Source: Candidatus Kuenenbacteria bacterium CG10_big_fil_rev_8_21_14_0_10_36_11 (GTDB taxonomy: Bacteria; Patescibacteriota; Patescibacteriia; UBA2196). Taken from it: a stretch of DNA of 13,442 nucleotides. Where the stretch lies: positions 1 through 13,442 of the forward strand of contig PFBP01000033.1 of NCBI GenBank assembly GCA_002778535.1. Direction: 5' to 3'. The position numbers and the translations under genes are program-made. Below, piece by piece: positions 1 through 6,676 of the stretch (positions are counted from its first letter, which is position 1; every line of letters starts with the position of its first letter). The notes beneath the pieces were generated by a model that worked only from the letters and a program-made list of their open reading frames with translations, did no database searches and was not told the DNA's origin.

Positions 1-10
1 TAACCACCCT

Positions 11-60
11 GTCCCGACAGCGCTTCGCTTGTCGGGACACCCCTCCTTGAAAAGGAGGGG
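11..60. repeat. Tandem hairpin repeat, intergenic
   Basis: Two strong hairpins stand side by side. The first pairs GTCCCGACA (11-19) with TGTCGGGAC (30-38), with an inner GCG/CGC pairing around a CTT loop. The second pairs CCCCTCCTT (40-48) with AAGGAGGGG (52-60) around a GAA loop. A decayed version of the second core, CTCTTGAAAAGGAAG, follows at 85-99. There is no T-tract, so these are not intrinsic terminators. They look like REP-type dispersed repeats; copies elsewhere in the genome cannot be seen from here. Confidence 0.7.
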
Positions 61-125
61 ATAAATAGAAATTTTCCCTCACACCTCTTGAAAAGGAAGT
101 GATAGTGAGCGTTATACTAATTTTT

Positions 126-170
126 AAAAAAATAAAAAATCCTCGTCCAAATTTCTTCGGTTCGAGGATT
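126..170 (-). terminator. Intrinsic terminator of the minus-strand mini-gene
   Basis: Read on the minus strand, AATCCTCG (170-163) pairs perfectly with CGAGGATT (145-138), with possible inner CC/GG pairing, and is followed directly by TTTTATTTTTTT (137-126). On the plus strand the hairpin is followed by AAATAG, so it works only leftward. It lies 17 nt after the stop codon of the 11-codon ORF at 187-222. It could be a simple terminator of a small RNA or an attenuator of a gene beyond the left edge. Confidence 0.75.
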
Positions 171-186
171 AAATAGCTGTTTATCA

Positions 187-222
187 CTAAAAAAAATTTA
201 ATATAACCGCTAATTTACGCAT
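187..222 (-). CDS. 11-codon leader-peptide-like ORF
   Basis: The minus-strand ORF MRKLAVILNFF ends at TAG. Its start is preceded by GGAGGA (232-227) with only AAAT between, the sole strong Shine-Dalgarno sequence in the window. A consensus promoter lies about 43 nt before it and an intrinsic terminator 17 nt after it. The order promoter, SD, tiny ORF, terminator is that of attenuator leaders such as pheL, and two UUU Phe codons come just before the stop. The regulated gene would lie left of position 1 and cannot be seen. Alternatives are a small RNA or a stand-alone micropeptide. Function is unknown; translation is inferred only. Confidence 0.45.
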   Translation of the reverse strand: MRKLAVILNFF

Positions 223-271
223 ATTTTCCTCCGTGCAATGAATTAAAAGAATGTTTAAATTTTGATAATTA

Positions 272-300
272 ACTATAACACAAGATAAAAATTATGTCAA
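272..300 (-). promoter_or_regulatory. Consensus sigma-70-type promoter, leftward
   Basis: On the minus strand TTGACA (300-295) and TATAGT (277-272) are separated by exactly 17 nt (294-278). That is 6/6 and 5/6 matches to the housekeeping consensus. The predicted transcript starts near 265 and covers the mini-ORF and terminator, about 140 nt. The -35 box overlaps the parB start codon (294-296), so RNA polymerase bound here could interfere with parB expression. Confidence 0.7.
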
Positions 301-1208
301 TACCAGACCTTTCACAAAAATCCCTGGGCAGGGGATTGTCATCTTTAATCAATAATAACCCAAATTTACAAAATCGGCCAAGTATTAGTGCCAATGATTT
401 GTCATATCTGCCAAAAATAAAAAAAGGCGTAGCTAATCAAATTTTAGCTTTAAATGTCAATCAAATTAAAACCAATCCGCATCAACCGCGCCAGGATTTT
501 GCTGAAATTCCTCTTAATGATTTAGTTGCTTCAATTAAAGAGCATGGCATTTTACAGCCGCTTCTTGTCACAGAAACTTTGGCTGGAGAATATGAATTGA
601 TTGCAGGGGAACGACGGCTCCGCGCCGCTAAAATTGCCGGCTTAAATGAGGTGCCAGTTATTATCCGTTCAGCCAAAGATTTAGAAAAATTAGAATTGTC
701 TTTGATTGAAAATATCCAGCGCCAGGATTTAAACCCGATTGAAAAAGCAAGAAGTTATAAAAAATTAACTGAAGAATTTGGTTTGACTCATGATGAGGCG
801 GCCAAAAGATTGGGAATATCCAGGGCGCAGTTTAGTAATTTTTTAAGACTTTTAAATCTGCCGGACAATGTGCAAAAAGGATTGGCTGAAAACAGGATTT
901 CTGTGGGCCAGGCCAAAGTGCTTTTGGAAGTGAAAGATGACAATAAGCGCGAACAGATTTACCGCCAAGCCACTGCCACGGGCATGACTGTTGAAGACAC
1001 AAAAAAACAGGTGGACAAAGTCAAAGTCCATGCTTATGTCCGTGAAATAAAAAAAGATCCCCAAATCAGAGATTGGGAAATTAAAATGCAGGAAAAATTA
1101 AACACTAAAGTCAGCATCCGCAGACGCGGCTCCTGGGGCGGAATAATTGAAATTGAATATTATTCAGAAGAAGAATTGGAAGAAACTATAAATAAAATCT
1201 TGAACTGA
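294..1208 (+). CDS. parB: ParB chromosome-partitioning protein
   Basis: ParB binds parS near the origin, clamps DNA in a CTP-dependent way and is moved by ParA; no parA or parS is visible here. The N-terminus carries LGRGLSSLI (residues 11-19), the usual ParB start and ParA-contact region, so this ATG is credible although it has no Shine-Dalgarno sequence. The CTP/arginine motif GERR is at 105-108 and the ENIQR motif at 139-143, followed by DLNPIEKA. A helix-turn-helix (about 163-191, EAAKRLGISRAQFSNFLRLL) follows, then a C-terminal dimerisation region. At 304 aa the length is normal. The gene converges on rel with four bases between the stops. A divergent promoter overlaps its start codon. 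Confidence 0.95.
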   Translation: MSIPDLSQKSLGRGLSSLINNNPNLQNRPSISANDLSYLPKIKKGVANQILALNVNQIKTNPHQPRQDFAEIPLNDLVASIKEHGILQPLLVTETLAGEYELIAGERRLRAAKIAGLNEVPVIIRSAKDLEKLELSLIENIQRQDLNPIEKARSYKKLTEEFGLTHDEAAKRLGISRAQFSNFLRLLNLPDNVQKGLAENRISVGQAKVLLEVKDDNKREQIYRQATATGMTVEDTKKQVDKVKVHAYVREIKKDPQIRDWEIKMQEKLNTKVSIRRRGSWGGIIEIEYYSEEELEETINKILN

Positions 1209-1212
1209 AAAT

Positions 1213-2685
1213 TTATTTCCCAAAAAACTTAAATATGTTTAGCCGGCTGCTTTTTCTTAAAGCAGCTTTTATTTTATCTCTGGCCGCGTGCGTCTGCGCA
1301 ATTGATAACCAGTTTTCCGAAGGCCCTTTGCGGTTTTTATCAATAATAATTTCAACCACGTCCCCGCTTTTAAGGGGCGTCTGCAAAGTTGCTATTTTGT
1401 CATTCACTTTTGCCCCAGCGCATTTATTGCCAATATCAGAGTGAATGTGATAGGCAAAATCAATTGGCGTCGCGCCTTCTGGCAAATCAATCACATCGCC
1501 TTTGGGCGTAAAAACAAAAATTCTGTTTTTAAAAAAGTCCAATTTTAAAGAATTAAGATAATGTTTGGGCGTTTTGCCATTATCTTTTTCATCCAAAAGA
1601 CCTTGGATCCACTTTAATTTTTCCTGAGAAATTTTAAGATTTTCCTTAATATTTTTATCTTTATAAAGCCAGTGGGCCGCCACACCCAATTCCGCTTCTT
1701 CGTGCATCTTTTGAGTGCGGATTTGAAATTCCGTAATCCGGCCGTCTGGGCCAAACACGGTGGTATGCAAAGACTGGTAGCCGTTAGGCTTGGGTTGGGC
1801 GATATAATCTTTAATGCGGCCAGGCACTGGCGGCCAAAGCTGGTGAATGTGGCCAAGCACGCGATAGCAATCTTCTATGTCTTCAACAATAATGCGCAAG
1901 GCCACCAAATCATAGACTTTATTGATATCCATGTCTTTACGCAAAATTTTCTGATACAAAGAATAATATCTTTTGGCCCGGCCTTCTAATTTAACAATCT
2001 TAACCGAGGAGTTCTCTAATAATTCTTTTTGGATAATCTTAATGACCCTATCAGTAAAACGCTTTTGTTCCTCATATCTTTTTTTGGAAATATCCAAAAC
2101 CCATTTATATTCTTCCGGATAAACATAAGGAAAAGATAAATCTTCCAATTCGCCTTTAATTTCTTCCATGCCCAAACGATTGGCAATGGGCGCGTAAATT
2201 TCCAGACTTTCTCTGGCAATTCTCTGCTGTTTAACAGGTGTCAAAGAATAAAGAGTCTTTAAATTATGAATCCGATCAGCAAACTTAATAAATACCACGC
2301 GCACATCTTCGGCAATGGCCATAAACATTTTGCGCAAATTTTCTGCATAGCGTTCCAGGCCGCGATATTTTATTTTGCCTAATTTTGTAATGCCTTCTAC
2401 CAAGCGCGCAATTTCCAAACCAAAATTTTTTTCAATTTCACTTAGGGTGCGCCCTGTTTCTTCTGGCACATCATGCAAAATGCCGGCAATAATTGTGGCC
2501 ATATCCAAATTATATTCGGCTAATTTATATGCTGTTTCCAGAGGATGCTGGATATAATCATCTCCGCTGTGCCGTTTCTGCCCTCTATGAGCTTCATTTG
2601 CAAAATCATAAGCCAGCCTTACCAAATCCAGATCCGCGCCTGGATTATTTTTTCCTATGACTTCAAGAATGCGTTCAATAGTCAT
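1213..2685 (-). CDS. rel: Short Rel-type (p)ppGpp synthetase/hydrolase (HD, synthetase, TGS; no ACT)
   Basis: Makes and degrades the alarmone (p)ppGpp. The HD hydrolase domain keeps its metal ligands H33, H71-D72 and D137 (in KFADRIHNL); the motif after HD reads VPEET where family members usually have ..EDT. The synthetase domain has RAKRYYSLYQK (236-246), the Asp of VYDLVALRII (D259), PKPNGYQSLH (298-307) and E319 of EFQIRT. A TGS domain spans about 386-450. The protein ends at 490 aa soon after TGS, whereas bacterial Rel/SpoT usually has over 700 aa including helical, zinc-finger/coiled and ACT/RRM parts that bind the ribosome and sense amino acids. There is no SD; the start ATG is itself the last unit of an octamer array. 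Confidence 0.93.
   Translation of the reverse strand: MTIERILEVIGKNNPGADLDLVRLAYDFANEAHRGQKRHSGDDYIQHPLETAYKLAEYNLDMATIIAGILHDVPEETGRTLSEIEKNFGLEIARLVEGITKLGKIKYRGLERYAENLRKMFMAIAEDVRVVFIKFADRIHNLKTLYSLTPVKQQRIARESLEIYAPIANRLGMEEIKGELEDLSFPYVYPEEYKWVLDISKKRYEEQKRFTDRVIKIIQKELLENSSVKIVKLEGRAKRYYSLYQKILRKDMDINKVYDLVALRIIVEDIEDCYRVLGHIHQLWPPVPGRIKDYIAQPKPNGYQSLHTTVFGPDGRITEFQIRTQKMHEEAELGVAAHWLYKDKNIKENLKISQEKLKWIQGLLDEKDNGKTPKHYLNSLKLDFFKNRIFVFTPKGDVIDLPEGATPIDFAYHIHSDIGNKCAGAKVNDKIATLQTPLKSGDVVEIIIDKNRKGPSENWLSIAQTHAARDKIKAALRKSSRLNIFKFFGK
1246..1277 (+). terminator. Intrinsic terminator for parB inside the rel 3' end
   Basis: GCTGCTTT (1246-1253) pairs perfectly with AAAGCAGC (1259-1266) around a TTCTT loop and is followed by TTTTATTTTAT on the plus strand. 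It lies about 40 nt past the parB stop and inside the coding sequence of the last residues of rel on the other strand. The parB mRNA would therefore end with some 60 nt antisense to the rel 3' end. The minus-strand reading has no adjacent U-run, so rel itself has no clear terminator. Confidence 0.6.
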
Positions 2686-2717
2686 ATTAACATATTAGCA
2701 TATTAACATATTAGCAT
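2683..2717. repeat. Octamer tandem repeat spanning the rel start codon
   Basis: The octamer CATATTAR is repeated 4.4 times (2683-2690, 2691-2698, 2699-2706, 2707-2714, CAT 2715-2717). On the minus strand this reads YTAATATG, and the last unit contains the rel ATG. Alternate units give TGCTAATAT, an extended -10-like string. The one at 2697-2692 ends six nt before the A of the ATG, which predicts a leaderless mRNA beginning at the start codon. Confidence 0.75.
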
Positions 2718-2747
2718 AAAGAGTATTTTTAGCCCTATTGTTTCCCT

Positions 2748-2779
2748 TAATTTCTCAATTTCTTAATTTCTTAATTACT
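2748..2779. repeat. Octamer tandem repeat TAATTTCT
   Basis: Four units run 2748-2755, 2756-2763, 2764-2771 and 2772-2779. The second begins with C and the fourth ends TAATTACT. The tract is very AT-rich and non-coding, lies between the rel start and the glycosyltransferase promoter, and sits next to the DnaA-box 9-mer. It could be a microsatellite or an easily melted region. Confidence 0.65.
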
Positions 2780-2787
2780 ATTTCTCC

Positions 2788-2796
2788 TGTGGATAA
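2788..2796 (-). other. Single consensus DnaA-box 9-mer
   Basis: TGTGGATAA is the reverse complement of TTATCCACA, the strongest E. coli DnaA box. It is in intergenic DNA beside AT-rich octamers and about 1.6 kb from parB. Only one box was found, so an origin is not claimed. It could be a DnaA-regulated site, a relic or chance. Confidence 0.3.
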
Positions 2797-2802
2797 CTCA
2801 CA

Positions 2803-2831
2803 TTGACAATTAAGCTGATTTTTGCTAAACT
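2803..2831 (+). promoter_or_regulatory. Promoter of the glycosyltransferase gene
   Basis: TTGACA (2803-2808), a 17-nt spacer and TAAACT (2826-2831), preceded by TGC, form an extended -10 promoter. The predicted start near 2838 gives a leader of about 22 nt to the ATG at 2860. This argues against starting the CDS at the TTG at 2803, which would be the -35 box itself. Confidence 0.65.
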
Positions 2832-2859
2832 CCATTATTACAAATTTATCTTAATTATT

Positions 2860-4083
2860 ATGTTTAAAATCGCTTTTATTGGCCAAAAAGGCATTCCTGT
2901 TTCACAAGGCGGGGTAGAACGCCATGTAGAAGAACTTTCCTTGCGTTTAAGCAATAAAGGACGCGATGTATATGTCTATACTAGACCGCAATGGGTGCCA
3001 AAAGAATATAAAAAATATGACCAGGTGAACTTGATTAGTTTGCCGTCTTTAAGAACAAAAAATTTTGACGCGATTTCGCACACCTTACTCGCGACCTTAC
3101 ATGCTGTCTTTATTCTTAAAGCTGATATTATCCATTATCAAGGCGTTGGCCCGTCGCTTTTGGCCTGGCTGCCAAGAATTTTAAGCCGCCGCATTAAAGT
3201 TATTTCTACCATACACTCTGCTGATTGGGATCATCAAAAATGGAATTCTTTCGCGCAATTTATGCTTAAATTAGGCGCCAAATTTGCTTGCCAATTCAGC
3301 CACGACACCATTGCTATTTCCAGAAGCTTGCAAAAATATTGTCTGGCTAATTACAGAGGCGAGGCAAATTATATTCCGAATGGCGTATCATTGCCAGAAA
3401 AAAATAATGAGATTGAAAAAAAAGTTTTAGCTAATTTTGGTCTTGCGCCAAATAAATATCTATTGGTAGTTTCCCGCTTAGTGCAACATAAAGGCGTGCA
3501 TTATCTAATTGAAGCTTTTAAAACCTTTAAGGAAATGACAAAAAAAACCAACAAAAACCAGGATTTAAAATTAGTCATTGTTGGTTCCACCGCCTTTACG
3601 GAAAATTATCAAAAATTTTTATTAAAGCTAACACGCGGACAGCAGGATATAATTTTTACTGGCATTCAAACTGGCGCTAATTTGGACGCGATTTTCAGAA
3701 ACAGTTATCTTTATGTTCAGCCATCAGAGTCAGAGGGATTATCAATTGCCATACTTGAAGCAATGGCTTATGGCAAAGCAGTCTTGGTTTCTGATATTGA
3801 AGAAAATCTTGAGTTAATCTCAGGCACGGCGGAAACCGGCTCAGTCGGTTTTGATTTTCAAAATAAAAACAGCCACGACTTAGCTCATAAACTCAAAATA
3901 CTGACAGAACACCCAACTATTATTCGCCAAGTTGGGGCCAAGGCCAGAAATTATGTCAAATTATATTATAACTGGGAAGAAATTACTGCCCGCACAGAAA
4001 AAATTTATAAAAATGTTATTTTGGTAAAAGATAAAGTCAGAAAATTAGGCCCGGCTTTCTCTCTTATGGGTGAGAGAGCTTAA
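2860..4083 (+). CDS. GT4-family glycosyltransferase
   Basis: Predicted retaining sugar transferase acting on a cell-surface glycan or polyprenyl-linked intermediate at the cytoplasmic face; donor and acceptor are unknown. The N-terminal Rossmann half begins FIGQKGIPVSQGGVERHVEE (residues 6-25), the substrate-loop pattern of DUF1972/rhamnosyltransferase-like GT4 enzymes. The C-terminal half has VSRLVQHKGVHYLIEA and the EX7E signature in SESEGLSIAILEAM (E292, E300). The length, 407 aa, is typical. I chose ATG 2860 because the 19 codons upstream overlap a promoter. There is no signal peptide. It has its own promoter and terminator, so it is probably monocistronic. Confidence 0.88.
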   Translation: MFKIAFIGQKGIPVSQGGVERHVEELSLRLSNKGRDVYVYTRPQWVPKEYKKYDQVNLISLPSLRTKNFDAISHTLLATLHAVFILKADIIHYQGVGPSLLAWLPRILSRRIKVISTIHSADWDHQKWNSFAQFMLKLGAKFACQFSHDTIAISRSLQKYCLANYRGEANYIPNGVSLPEKNNEIEKKVLANFGLAPNKYLLVVSRLVQHKGVHYLIEAFKTFKEMTKKTNKNQDLKLVIVGSTAFTENYQKFLLKLTRGQQDIIFTGIQTGANLDAIFRNSYLYVQPSESEGLSIAILEAMAYGKAVLVSDIEENLELISGTAETGSVGFDFQNKNSHDLAHKLKILTEHPTIIRQVGAKARNYVKLYYNWEEITARTEKIYKNVILVKDKVRKLGPAFSLMGERA

Positions 4084-4104
4084 TTAGATAATAATAAGTT
4101 AGCA

Positions 4105-4133
4105 AAAAAGTCCCGCATTCGGTGGGGCTTTTT
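4105..4133 (+). terminator. Intrinsic terminator after the glycosyltransferase
   Basis: AAAAAGTCCC (4105-4114) pairs with GGGGCTTTTT (4124-4133) with one G-U pair, and the loop GCATTCGGT can close further by C-G. The A-rich 5' and T-rich 3' flanks make it potentially bidirectional. It starts 22 nt after the stop codon and separates this gene from the mre-to-eno run. Confidence 0.8.
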
Positions 4134-4137
4134 ATTA

Positions 4138-4166
4138 TGGACAAAAATAAGCCGCAATGGTAAGAT
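4138..4166 (+). promoter_or_regulatory. Candidate promoter of the mreB operon
   Basis: TGGACA (4138-4143), a 17-nt spacer and TAAGAT (4161-4166), preceded by TGG, give an extended -10 promoter with imperfect boxes. Transcription from about 4173 would place the whole inverted repeat at 4174-4303 in the mreB 5' UTR. A second option is TTGACA at 4282-4287 with TAAAAT at 4303-4308, but its 15-nt spacer is short. Confidence 0.45.
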
Positions 4167-4173
4167 AGGGATG

Positions 4174-4303
4174 AAACTAAAAACTCAAATTTCAAAATTC
4201 AAAGCTCAAAACTAAAACTTAAAGCCCCAAAACTAATAATGTGTAGTAAAGTTTTAAGTTAAAAAGTTATAGTTTTGACTTTTGACATTTGAGTTTTGAG
4301 TTT
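4174..4303. repeat. Long imperfect inverted repeat before mreB
   Basis: The left arm (4174-4223) starts AAACTAAAAACTCAAA and ends ACTTAAA. The right arm (4253-4303), read as reverse complement, starts AAACTCAAAACTCAAATGTC and also ends ACTTAAA. Both are built from CAAAACT/GTCAAAA-like units. Together they could form an RNA or DNA hairpin of about 50 bp with mismatches and a 29-nt loop, ending eight nt before the mreB ATG. The right arm shares GTCAAAAGTCAAAACTA with the array inside pgk (11764-11818). Confidence 0.7.
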
Positions 4304-4311
4304 AAAATCTT

Positions 4312-5352
4312 ATGTTTAAAAATATTTTCGGCAAATTTTCTCACGACTTAGGTGTAGATTTAGGCACAGCCAATACTTTAATTTATGTCCAAGGCAAAGG
4401 CATCGTAATTAATGAGCCATCGGTCGTCGCCATCAATACCAGAAATGACCAAATTTTAGCTATTGGCGATGAAGCAAAAAAAATGATTGGCAAAAATCCA
4501 GCGCATATTTCTGTTGTCAGGCCATTGGTTGACGGCATTGTTTCTGATTTTGAAGTCACGGAAAAAATGCTCAAATATTTTGTGGATAAAATTCATAAAG
4601 ACAGCTGGCTCTCAACTCCGCGTCCGCGCATGGTAATTGGCGTGCCGCAAGATATTACCGAGGTAGAAAGGAAAGCGGTTGAAGACGCGGCCCTTTCTGC
4701 CGGCGCCAGAAAAATTTATTTAGTGGAAGAACCGATTGCCGCGGCCATCGGCGCCAGATTGCCGATCACCGAGGCAGTGGGCAATATGGTTGTGGATATT
4801 GGCGGCGGCACCACCGAAATCGCGGTAATTTCTTTATCCGGTGTGGTCAGCTCTAAATCGCTAAAAACCGCCGGCATAGAATTAGACTGGGACATTATCA
4901 ACTACGCGCGGGAAAAATATAATCTTTTTTTGGGTGAAAATTCAGCTGAAAATGTCAAAAAAATATTAGGCTCGGCATATTCAATGCCGGAAAAAATGGT
5001 CATGGAAATTCGCGGCCGCGATCTTTATTCCGGACTGCCGCGTTCAGTTAAAATAACTGATGAAGAAATCCGTTATGCCCTTGCTAAAACCATCAACATT
5101 ATTATTGATAACATAAAATCAGTCGTAGAAACCACACCGCCTGATCTGATTTCAGAAATTTATGAACGTGGCATAATTCTTTGTGGTGGCGGGGCTTTGC
5201 TTAAGGGCCTGGATAAATTAATTTTCCAAGAAACAAAAATTCCTACCAAAGTTATTGATGATCCATTAACCGCCATTGCGCGCGGCACTGGCATTATTTT
5301 AGAAGATTTAGAAGGACTTAAAGACTTATTGATTCCAACAACTAACGAGTGA
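4312..5352 (+). CDS. mreB: MreB rod-shape actin homologue
   Basis: Membrane-associated actin-like ATPase filament that guides lateral cell-wall synthesis with MreC and MreD. The ATP-binding motifs are intact: phosphate 1 at VDLGTANT (residues 15-22), phosphate 2 at DIGGGTTE (162-169) and adenosine-type GGGALLKGLD near the C-terminus. GVPQDITEVERKAVEDAA and LVEEPIAAAIGA match the family closely. At 346 aa it is full length. The N-terminal MFKNIFGKF could be a short amphipathic membrane anchor. There is no SD. It is first in the long operon, behind an unusual hairpin leader. Confidence 0.97.
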   Translation: MFKNIFGKFSHDLGVDLGTANTLIYVQGKGIVINEPSVVAINTRNDQILAIGDEAKKMIGKNPAHISVVRPLVDGIVSDFEVTEKMLKYFVDKIHKDSWLSTPRPRMVIGVPQDITEVERKAVEDAALSAGARKIYLVEEPIAAAIGARLPITEAVGNMVVDIGGGTTEIAVISLSGVVSSKSLKTAGIELDWDIINYAREKYNLFLGENSAENVKKILGSAYSMPEKMVMEIRGRDLYSGLPRSVKITDEEIRYALAKTINIIIDNIKSVVETTPPDLISEIYERGIILCGGGALLKGLDKLIFQETKIPTKVIDDPLTAIARGTGIILEDLEGLKDLLIPTTNE

Positions 5353-5362
5353 TAAATCTTTT

Positions 5363-6163
5363 ATGCCCAAAAAAATTCTTTCCAATGATTTTTTTATCTC
5401 TGGCATAATAATTCTAGCCCTTATTTTTTTTCACCACACTGCTTTAATATACCCTTTTGAGCGGCTGATCACTTGGGTTTTATCTCCTTTTCAAGTTATT
5501 GCTTACTCTTTTGGCGACAATCTGGCTGGCAAAATAACAGTCACCGCCCAAAAAAAAGATTTTCAAATTGAAAATGAAATTTTAAGAAAAAAAATAGAAA
5601 ATCTGGAAGATCAAATCGTAACGCTGAAAAATTTCATTGAGGAAAATAAATTAATAGAGGAAGAAAGCGATTATCTAAAGGCGAAAAAAATCAATTTCCA
5701 GACTGCCAGGGTCATCGGCCGCGGACCAGACGCCAACGCGAACATTTTGATTATCAATAAAGGTTCAGAGGGCCGCATTCAAAACGGCCTGGCCGTGATG
5801 GCTGAAAAAGGCGCTTTAATCGGCAAAATTATTCAAGTTGAAAAAAATCAATCTTTTGTTTTGCTATTGATTGACAATCAATGCCGTCTTTCTGCCTCTC
5901 TTGCCGGACAATCAGAAATTACTGGCATTGTCACGGGTAGCCACAATAATGGCTTGGTCTTGGAATATATACTTAAAAATAACAGCTTGAAAAGCGGCGA
6001 TTTGATTGTTACATCTGGCACTGATAAGGCCATACCAGCCGGACTTTTAATCGGTGAAATAGGAGAAATAACAGATAATAAAGAAGATCTGTTTAAGCGG
6101 GCAGAAATTATTTCTCCTGCTAATTTTAGAAATTTAAAAATTGTGAGCGTGATTATTAACTAA
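5363..6163 (+). CDS. mreC: MreC rod-shape protein
   Basis: Bitopic membrane protein that links MreB to extracytoplasmic wall synthases. It shows a cytoplasmic start, one hydrophobic segment at about residues 10-32, a Glu/Lys-rich coiled coil at about 66-110 (IENEILRKKIENLEDQ) and then the beta-rich MreC core. That core includes ARVIGRGPDANANILIINKG and SGDLIVTSGTDKAIPAGLLI, the conserved late MreC motif. The length of 266 aa is usual. It starts 10 nt after mreB and ends 3 nt before mreD; translation is probably coupled or SD-independent. Confidence 0.92.
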   Translation: MPKKILSNDFFISGIIILALIFFHHTALIYPFERLITWVLSPFQVIAYSFGDNLAGKITVTAQKKDFQIENEILRKKIENLEDQIVTLKNFIEENKLIEEESDYLKAKKINFQTARVIGRGPDANANILIINKGSEGRIQNGLAVMAEKGALIGKIIQVEKNQSFVLLLIDNQCRLSASLAGQSEITGIVTGSHNNGLVLEYILKNNSLKSGDLIVTSGTDKAIPAGLLIGEIGEITDNKEDLFKRAEIISPANFRNLKIVSVIIN

Positions 6164-6166
6164 ATT

Positions 6167-6676
6167 ATGTACAAAAAATACTTTAGGATCAGCTTGTTGG
6201 TTTTGGCGCTTTTTGTGATCCAACACTCTTTAATCACTCGTCTGGACGCCAGACTTATCTTTTGGCCCGCTATTATCAGTTTTATTATTATTGTTTTTGG
6301 CCATCGCCTGGGTTTAATCTGGGGACTCATCATTGGTTTTTTACTGGACATTTTTTCGCCACTAATTTTTGGCAGCCATCTGATGATATTTTTTTTAATT
6401 ACCATAGTTATCTACTTATTGGCAAAAAACTTTTTAACTGACCGTTCTGTTATGTCTTTTATCATTTTGTCTTTAACCGCCGCTTTAATTTATGTTTTCC
6501 TGTTATATCTAATCCAAATGATTTTGATAAAACTGGCTGGCCAAAATCAAATATTTAATTTCAATTTAAAATCCCTTTTCATTTTTTTGGGCGCGAATCT
6601 TGTCTTAATTTTAATCCTTTTTCTCTTTACTTTAAAATTCTCTAAAAAACTAGAAACTAATATTTTAATGCGTTGA
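6167..6676 (+). CDS. mreD: MreD-like membrane protein
   Basis: Very hydrophobic 169-aa protein with about five or six membrane-spanning segments and a basic C-terminal tail. The stretch GLIIGFLLDIFSPLIFGSHL (residues about 53-72) resembles the GxxxDxxSxxxxG core of MreD. Sequence similarity in this family is weak, so position after mreB-mreC and size carry most of the assignment. Its stop overlaps the next start by one base (TGATG). Confidence 0.75.
   Translation: MYKKYFRISLLVLALFVIQHSLITRLDARLIFWPAIISFIIIVFGHRLGLIWGLIIGFLLDIFSPLIFGSHLMIFFLITIVIYLLAKNFLTDRSVMSFIILSLTAALIYVFLLYLIQMILIKLAGQNQIFNFNLKSLFIFLGANLVLILILFLFTLKFSKKLETNILMR

Noticed and set aside
1..293. parS site near parB
   Set aside because: No sequence near the TGTTTCACGTGAAACA consensus was found here or elsewhere in the window.
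2803..2859. Longer glycosyltransferase starting at TTG 2803
   Set aside because: The TTG is the -35 box of a good promoter, and the family N-terminus begins at ATG 2860.
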